Below the pieces are notes generated by a model, which worked only from the letters and a program-made list of their open reading frames with translations, did no database searches and was not told the DNA's origin. From the NCBI RefSeq assembly GCF_009208555.1, contig NZ_WFLI01000009.1, forward strand, positions 124,001 through 188,000: 64,000 bases of DNA, read 5' to 3'. Below are positions 46,431 to 55,400 of this stretch, one piece after another. Each line of letters opens with the position of its first letter. The stretch's first letter is position 1. The DNA comes from Janthinobacterium violaceinigrum (GTDB lineage Bacteria > Pseudomonadota > Gammaproteobacteria > Burkholderiales > Burkholderiaceae_D). Position numbers and translations under genes: made by a program.

Positions 46431-49400
46431 GGCTGCCTCCTGCGGCTGGCGCCGTGGCTGGCACAGCGGCTGGCGTGGGCAGGCGGGGCGCGACGACAGG
46501 CTGGTTGGCGCTGTCCGTCGCCTGGGCCGGCGCGGCGGCCGGCTGGCTGCTGAAGCTCAGGCCCCCTCCCTTGCCGCCCTCCCTTTCCACGCTGCGCACT
46601 TCGCCCTGGGCACGGCGCGCCTTGACTTGCTCGAGCACGGGATTCGAGCACGAACCCTCGATGAAGTCGGCGCGCAGCAGCTCGCCGTTCTTGGTATCGA
46701 GGAACAGGCTGTGCGGATCGCCCAGGTTGCGGTTCGACGCTTCCATCATGCGGCTGGCGCGCGGCAACGTTGCGCCGTCGACCTTGATCACATGGCTGTT
46801 CGGCGTGATGCCGCAATAGCTATACTTGCCTTCCACGTCCGTGGTGAAGTTCGTGCCATCCTCCATGTACAGCCGCACGCCCGGGATGCCCAGTTCCTCG
46901 GCGTCCTGCACGTGGTTGTTGTTGCAGTCCACAAACACCTTGCCGGCGATGCAGGCATCCGTCGTAAACACGCCGCCCGTCACCTTCACTTTCGCGCGCG
47001 CCTCGTTCGACGGCGGGCCGTTGGTGGTCGTTGCCTGGGCCCGGTTGATGCCGTCGCCCTGCAGCGAACCGACGCCCACGCGCAGGCGGTAGCGGAAGCT
47101 GACGCTGGCGTTCGGCGCCAGCGATTCCAGCTTAAAGCTCAGCTGTGGCCCCGGCTTGCCGGAGGGATCGGGCTGCACCACATTGTTGCGCGTGGTGGTG
47201 CCGTCGATGTAGCGAAAGCCGGCCGGCAGTTTGTCGAGCACGCTGACGCCGAATGCCGTCGCCACGCCCGTGTTCTTCACCTCGATCGTGTATTGCAGGC
47301 TGTCGCCGATCTCGGCCTGGGTCTTGTTGACGCTCTTGCTGATCAACAGCATCGGCTTGTCCTTCGTGTTGAACACCACGGGCGTAAAGCTGGGCGGCGT
47401 GGCGCCTGGCGTGGCCGGCAGCAGCAGGGTGTCGGCCGAACTGGCCAGGGCCAGCACGCTGGCGGGCGCCACCGGCGTATTGCCGCCATCGGCACCGCTG
47501 TAGCTGTGGCCGATATTGCGGCCGCCTGCTTCCGAGCCCGGCATGGTGCTCGCATACACCTGGTTCAGCTGCGCCACGGTGGGGATAGCCGCCACGCTGC
47601 CGAAGTCGACCAGCACCGTGAAGACGATGTTGCAGCTTTCCTGCGGCTGCAAGTCACCCATGCCATTGAGCAAGCCAAACACGGTGGCGCCATTGAAGTC
47701 GGGATTGGCGACGCAGGCCGTGGCGCTGGCGGGCCGCGCCGTGACGGCCAGGCTGCCCGGCTTGAGGGCGACGCTGGTGGCCGTGGGGAAGACGGCGCGC
47801 AGGTTTTCCGCCACCTGCACCATGGTCGAGGTCGGGTAGCCGGCAGGATAGCGGTTGGCCGCCTGCACCGTGTAGCTGATCTCGAACTTGCTGGCATCGA
47901 CTTGTTGCTGCGCCGACACTGCCTTGATGACATCGACCACTTGCCGCAGCAACACCACGGGCGTGGGCGTGTCTTCGCCCGTGTAGGCGACGCCGCCCAC
48001 GGTATCCGAAGCATTGCCATTGCGGTTAGGGTCGACCTTGTCCGCCAGCGCCGCCACATCCGCTGCCGTGGCCGCGGCGCCCGCATGGCTGCCGCCATTG
48101 TTGGACGCATCGAACACGAGGCTGCCCACGGGGGGCGTGTACGTGGGGTTGGCGGCGATCACGCCAGCCGCCGGGGCGGGCGGCACGCTGATGGCGCCGC
48201 CCCCGTTGGCGACAGTGCCGGCCAGCGCGCTGGCAAACACGCTGTTGTTGTACTGCGGCAAAGTCGTATCCTGCACCGTGATTTCCACGGTGAACGTAAT
48301 GACGCTCAACTCGCCCTCGCCCAGGGCCGCATCACCGCTCAGCAAGCGCAAGTCGCTGCCGCCGCAACCGCCCGTAAAGCCCGGGTTGACGGCCAGTTGC
48401 CGGCTGCCGCCAATGGCGGGCGCGGCAGGCGGCGCGACGATACGGCACGCGACGGGTTCGGGGAAGGCGGCGCGCAGGCTGTCGAGCGCCTGCACGTTTT
48501 GCGCCGCGCCCTTGCCCACGTTGCGGATCACCACCGTATACGGCACGGTGAAGACCTTGGCCGACAACTGGGTCACCTTGCCCACGCCCAGCGCCGCGCC
48601 GATGGCGGGATTTGCCACCTCCGTGACGGCCGTGCAATCGGACGCCTGCGCACAACGCGGCAAGTCGGGACCGGCGGGCACGATGGTGTTGCTCAACGTG
48701 CCGCTGGCCGCCACTTTCGCGCTCACCGTGACGGCGGCCACGGCGTTCGGCGCCAGGCCGGCCGGCACCGTGCACACCAGTTTGTTCGCCGCCAGCGGCG
48801 CGCACGTGGTGGGCGCGGCCGGCGTGACGACGATCTCGGTCAGGCTGGCGGCCAGGTCGTCCGTCAAGGTGATGGCGGCCGTGGTGGCGCCGCTGCCGCG
48901 GTTGGTGGCCGTGATGGTCCAGCTGACGGTGTCGCCGATGCTGGCATTGGCCTTGTCCGCCACTTTCTTCACCATCACGCTGGGGCTGGTGACATTGGTG
49001 CTGGTCTGGCAATCGGCCGGCGCCAGGCACAGTGGCGCATCGGGCCCGGACGGCACGACGCGGTTGAGGGCCGTGCCCGCCTGAGTGACGGTGGCCGACA
49101 CTTCCACGCTGGCTTCGCCGCCATTGCCGATCAGGCCGGCAGGCACGCTGCAGGTCAGCACATTGCCTGCCACGGGCGCGCAAGTGGCCCGCACGGGCGT
49201 GAGCACCACATTCGTCAGGCCGGCCGGCAAGGTGTCGACCAGGGTCATGACGGCGCGCGTGGGGCCGGTACCCGTATTGCTGGCCGTAATCGTCCACACG
49301 ACGGTGTCGCCCACATTGGCGCTGGCGCGGTTGACGCTTTTCCGCACCGCCACTTTGGGTCCCGTCAGCACGATGCTCGATTCGCAGCTGTTCGCCTGCG

Positions 49401-52400
49401 CGCAGGCCGGGTTGTCGGGTCCGCTCGGCATCACGCGGTTCGACAGCACGCCTTCCAGCGTGCCCGTGGCCGTCACGCGCACGCTGCGCGTGCCATTGCC
49501 GATAGCCAACTGACCAGCAGCAATGCTGCAGCTTTGCACGCTGTTCGCCACCCAGTTCGCCAGCGGCGGGCAAGTCACGCCCGCATCGGCGTTGACCGCC
49601 AGCACCGTCAGGTTCGGCGGCAGGATGTCCGCCAGGGTCACCACGCCCAGGTTGGCCACGCCGCCGCTGTTGATGGCGGTAATGGTCCAGATGATGCTGT
49701 CGCCCACGTTGGCATTGCCGACGTTGGCCGTCTTGGTGACGCGGATCACGGGACCCGGCATGGTCACCGTGGCCGTGTTCGGCAAGTCATACTGCACTTC
49801 CGTCGAGCTGGTGGCGATGATGCTGACGATGGTCGACACATTGCTGGCCGGCTGGATATACGACAGGCCAAAGCTGTGCAGTTCGTTGGCCGCCAGGCTG
49901 GCGGGCAAGCCCGTCACCGTCAGCATGCCGCTGACGGCGTCATAGCTGCCGGCCGCGCCGCTCAAGGTCACGCCCATCAGGCCTTGCGCCAGTTTCAGGC
50001 TGTACGTCACGTTCTCGGCCGTGCCGGGACCCACGTTGCTGTAGCTGACGATGCCGTTGATCTGGTCGCCGGCACTGGTGGTGCCGGGGAAACCGTTCAG
50101 GGTGGTGGTCACGTCGACCAGCAGCTTGATGGCCGTGGTGGTGGTGGTGCAGTCCGCCGCCTGCGCGCAGACAGGATTGTCCGGGCCGCTTGGCAACACC
50201 GTGTTCTGCAGCACGCCGGCCGCGCTGGCCGTGGCCCGCAGCACCACTTGCGCCTGTCCGCCCGGCGCCAGGCCGGCCGTCACGCTGCACGTGACGATAT
50301 TGCCCGCCACGGGCGCGCAGGTGGCCAGCTGCGTGGACAGCACTTGCACGCCGCTGACGCCTGCCGGCAGGTTGTCGGTCAGCACGATGGCGGACTTGGT
50401 CGCGCCCGTGCCGCCATTGCTGGCGGTAATGGTCCAGGTCAGCAAGTCGCCCACGCTGGCATTGCTCTTGTCGACGCTCTTGCGCACCGTCACTTGCGGC
50501 GCGACGAGGGTCGTCGTGGCCTGGCAGGCGCCGGCCGTATCGCAGGCGGGGTTGTCGCCACCGCTGGGCACGACGCGGTTCGACAGGCTGCCGCCCACCG
50601 AACCGCGGCCCGTGATGACGACCTTGCGGCTGCCATTGCCGGCGGCCAATTGACCTGCCGCAATCGTGCATGACTGCACGCTGCCGGCCGTCCAGCTGGC
50701 GGCCGGCGGACAGCTCACGCCCCCATCGGGCGTCACGCTGAGCACGACGATATTGGCGGGCAACACGTCGGCGATGACGACGGCGTTTTGATTCGGCAAG
50801 TTACCCGTATTCGTGGCCGTGATGCTCCAGGTCAGGATATCGCCCACGGCCGCGTTCACCTTGTCGACCGTCTTGCTGGCGCGAATCACGGGGCCAGGCA
50901 AGTTCGTCGTCGCCGTATTCGGCAAGTCGTTGACGATTTCCGTGGAACTGGTGCCCACCACGCTGGTGATGCGCGAGCTGTTGCTGGCCGGCTGGGTGTA
51001 GAACAGGTTGAAGCTGGCGCTCTGGCCCGCGATCAGGGTGGCCGGCAAGCCGCTTAGCACGTACATGCCCGTGGCGCTGTTGTAGACGCCGCTGATGCCG
51101 GGCGCGCCGCTGACGGGGCTGAGGGACACGCCACCCAGGCCCGCTTCCAGCTGCAGGCTGTAGCTCATCGTTTCCGCCACGCCGGGACCCACGTTGGCAA
51201 ACGTCACCACGCCGCGGATGGCGTCGCCCGCGTTGCTGCTGGCGGGAAAACCGTTGAGCGTGGTGGTCACGTCGACCAGCAGTTTCGACACCACCGTGGT
51301 GGTCTGGCAATCGCCTGGCACGGCGCACGCGGGGTTGTCCGGCCCGCCCGGCAGCAATGCATTGACGAGGCTGCCCGACAGGGTCGCCGTGGCGCTCAGC
51401 TTGACGGTGGCGCTGGCGCCGGCGGCCAGGCCGGCCGGCACGCTGCAGTTGACGACATTGCCCGCCGGCACGGCGCAAGTGACGGGCGCCGTCGGCGTCA
51501 CCAGCACGTTCGCCAGGCCCGCAGGCAAGGTATCGGCCAGGGTGGCGATGGCCGTGCTGGGACCGCTGCCGCTATTGCGCAGGGTCAAGGTCCACGTCAG
51601 GGTATCGCCCACGTTGGCGGCCGTCTTGTCGACAGTCTTGCTGGCGTTCAGCAAGGGCGAACTGACGGTGCTCGTGGTGCTGCAATCGCCCGCCTGCAGG
51701 CAGACGGGGTTATCCGTGCCGCTGGCGCTGACGCCATTGACGAGACTGCCAGCGGCGGCGGCCCGCGCCGTCACTTGCAGCGTGGCATTGCCGCCGGCGG
51801 CCAGGCCAGCCGGCACGCTGCACGTGAGCACATTGCCGGCCAGCGGCGCGCAGGTGACGGGCGCGGCAGGCGTGACGACGATATTTGCCAGGCCGGCCGG
51901 CAAGGTGTCGGTGAGAGTGGCGACGGCCGTGCTGGCGCCCGTGCCGCTGTTGGCCAGGGTGACCGTCCACGTCAGGCTGTCGCCGATGTTCAGCGCCAGC
52001 TTGTCGACGCTCTTGCTCAGCGCCAGGCTGGGGCTGGTGATGGTGGTCTGCGTCTGGCAGCTGTTGGCCTGGAAGCAGGCCGGATTGTCCGGGCCGCTCG
52101 GCATGACATGGTTGGCCAGGTTGCCGCCCGCGCTCGCCTTGCCGGTCAGCACGATCTGGCGCTGGCCGTTGCCGGCCGCCAGCTGGCCGATGGCCACGCT
52201 GCAGCTCTGGCTGCTGTTGGCCACCCAGCTGGCCAGCGGCGGACAGGTGACGCCGCTGTCGGGCGCCACATTCGTCACGACGATATTGGCTGGCAGCAAG
52301 TCCGTCAAAATGACGGCGCCCTGGTTGGCCAGGCTGCCCGTGTTGCTGGCCGTAATCGTCCAGATAATTTCCTCGCCGACATTTGCCACGGCCTTGTTGG

Positions 52401-55400
52401 CCGTCTTGCTGACGCGAATGATGGAGCCGGGCATCGTGACGGTGGCCACGTTGGGCTGGTCGTTCGGCACTTCCACCGATGTCGTGGCGATGCGGCTGAC
52501 CACGGTCGACAGGTTGCTGGCCGGCTGGATGTAGCTGAGCTGGAAGCTGAAGCCCTGCCCCGCCGCCAAGGTGGCCGGCACGCCGCTGAAGGTCACCAGG
52601 CCGGAGCCGCCGTTGTAGCTGCCCGTCACGCCGCCGAGATTGACGCCGGCCAGGCCGGGCGCCAGTTGCAGGCTGTACGTCACGCCTTCGGCCGGCCCGG
52701 GGCCGATATTGCTGAAATTGACGGTGCCCGCAATCGTGTCGCCCGCATGCGTGCTGCCGGGAAAACCGTTCAGGGTCGTGGTCACGTCGACCAGCAATTT
52801 CACGGCCGTGCTGGTGGTGCTGCAATCGCCGGGCTGCGGGCAGGCAGGGTTGTCGGGGCCGCTCGGCACCACCGTATTGACATAGGCACCGGCCCCATTG
52901 GCCACGCCCTTGACGACGATATTGAGCGTGGCGCCTGCCGCCATGCCGGCGGGAATGGAACACACGAGCTGGTTACCGTTCGGCACCGCGCAAGTGGCGG
53001 GCGACGCGGGCAACACTTGCCACAGGGTCAGATTGGCCGGCAAGGTGTCCGTCAGGGTGACGATGCCCATGGTCGCGCCCGTGCCCGTATTGGCCACGGC
53101 GATCGTCCACGTCAGCGCCTCGCCCACGTTGATGTTGCTCCTGTCGACGGTTTTACGCACGGCCACCTGCGGGCTGAGGATGGTGGTGGCCGTCTGGCAC
53201 GAAGCGGCCTGGGCACAGGCGGGATTATCGGGTCCGCTCGGCAGCACTTTGTTGCCCAGGCTGCCGCCGGCCGTGCCCCGGGCCGTGATGGTGATGCTGC
53301 GGCTGCCATTCATGGCGACCAGCTGGCCTGGCGCGACGGTGCACGCTTGCGCGCTGTTGGCCAGCCAGCTGGCCAGCGGCGGACAGCTGACGCCCGCGCC
53401 CGGCATGACGGACAGCACCGCCACGTTGGCGGGCAGGATGTCGGTCAGGGTCACCACGCCCAGGTTGGCCAGGCTGCCCGTATTCGTGGCCGTGATGGTC
53501 CAGGTAATCGTCTCGCCCACGTTGGCCGTCGTCTTGTCGGCCAGTTTCGTCACGCGGATGATGGGGCCGGGCACGGTTGCCGTGGCCGTGTTCGGCAAGT
53601 GGTTCGCCACTTCCACCGAGGTCGTGGCAATGGTCGACGTCACCATCGACAGGTTGTCGGCCGGCTGCGTGTAGCTGACATTGAAACTGGTGCTCTGGCC
53701 ATTCGCCAGGCCCACGGGCAAGCCGCTGAGGGTGACGACGCCCGTGGCGGAATTGTAGCTGCCGGCGGCGCCCGTCAGGACGACGTTGCTCAGGCCAGGC
53801 GTCAGTTGCAGGGTGTACGTGACGCCTTCGGCGGGGCCAGGTCCCACGTTGGCGTAGGTGACGGTGCCGGAAATCATGTCGCCCGCCAGGGTATTCGGCG
53901 GGAAATTATTCAGGGTGGTGGTGACGTCGACGAGCAGCTTGACCACCGTGGTGGTGGTGCCGCAATCGCCGGGCAACACGCAGGCGGGAGTATCGGGACC
54001 CGATGGCAGCACGCTGTTGACGGCGGCGCCAGCCACGGTGACCGTGGCGCTGACGACGATTTTCGCCGAGGCGCCGGGGGCCAGGCCGGCCGGCACGCTG
54101 CATGCGAGGTTCTGGCCCGCCACGGGCGCGCAGGTGGCGGGCGCCTGCGGGCTGACGACGACGTTCGTCAGGCCGGCCGGCAAGGTATCGGTCAAGGTGA
54201 CGGCGCCCGTGCTGGCGCCCGTGCCGCTATTGCTCACCGTTAAGGTCCACGTGAGCGTGTCGCCCACGTTGATGCTGGCCTTGTCGACGGTCTTTTTCAC
54301 GGCCACGTTCGGGCTGGTGACGGTGGTGGTGGTCTGGCAATTGGCCGGCGTGGCGCAGGCGGGATTGTCGACGCCGCTTGGCACGAGGCTGTTGGCCACC
54401 GTGCCGGCCGCATTTGCCACGGCCTTGATCAGCACCGTTGCCTGCATGCCGCTGGCCAGCCCAGGCGGTATGGTGCACGTCAGCGTGTTGCCGGCGGGCA
54501 CGCCGCAACTGGCGGGCGCCACGGGCAGGATCTGCAGCGCGCCCACGTTGGCGGGCAAGGTATCGGTCAGGGTGATCGGGCCGTTCGTGGGGCCGCTACC
54601 GCTGTTGATGGCTTTCAGGGTCCACGTGATGGTGTCGCCGAGGTTGACGGTGGTCCTGTCGACGCCTTTCGTCACGGCCACGCTGGGGCTGGTCACCGTG
54701 CTGGTGGTGGCGCAGGCGGCAGGCGTGGCGCAGGCCGGGTTGTCGGCGCCGGACGGCACGACGCTGTTGTTGTAGGTGCCCGCCGCGGCAGGCTGGGCCG
54801 TGACGATGAAGCCGGCGCTGCCGCCGTTCGCGGCCAGGCCGGCCGGCACCGTGCAGGTGAGGATATTGCCCACCGGCGCAGCGCAGGTGGCGCTGCCGAC
54901 CAGCGCCACGTTCAGGTTCAGCAGGTTGGCCGGCAAGGTATCGGTCAGGGTGATGGGCGCGGTGCTCGCGCCATCGCCGCTATTGGTCGCCGTGACGCTC
55001 CAGCTCAGGGTGGCGCCGATATTGATGCTGGCGTGGTCGACGGATTTCGTCACCGCCACCTTGGGGCTGGTGATCGTAGTGACCGTGCGGCAGTTTTCCG
55101 CCGTGGCGCAGGATGGATTATCGGGGCCGGTCGGCATGATGCGGTTGGCCAGGCTGCCGCCCGCCGTCGCGTGCGCCGTGATGGTGACGCTGCGGCTGCC
55201 GTTCAGGGCCGCCAGCTGGCCGGCGGCGATGGTGCAGGTCTGGGTGCTCGACGCCACCCAGGCCGCCAGCGGCGGGCAGTTCACGCCGGGACCGGGAAGC
55301 ACGCTGGTGACGGCCAGGTTGGGCGGCAGCAGATCGGCCAGGCTCACGACGCCCTGGTTGGCGATATTGCCCGTATTGCTGGCCGTGATCGTCCACGTGA

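Noticed and set aside
46423..50673. A very long plus-strand open frame opposite the giant surface-protein gene
   Set aside because: It is antisense to clear DUF11 repeats; its translation is Arg/His/Gly-rich with no family signal, as expected for a shadow of repeated high-GC codons.
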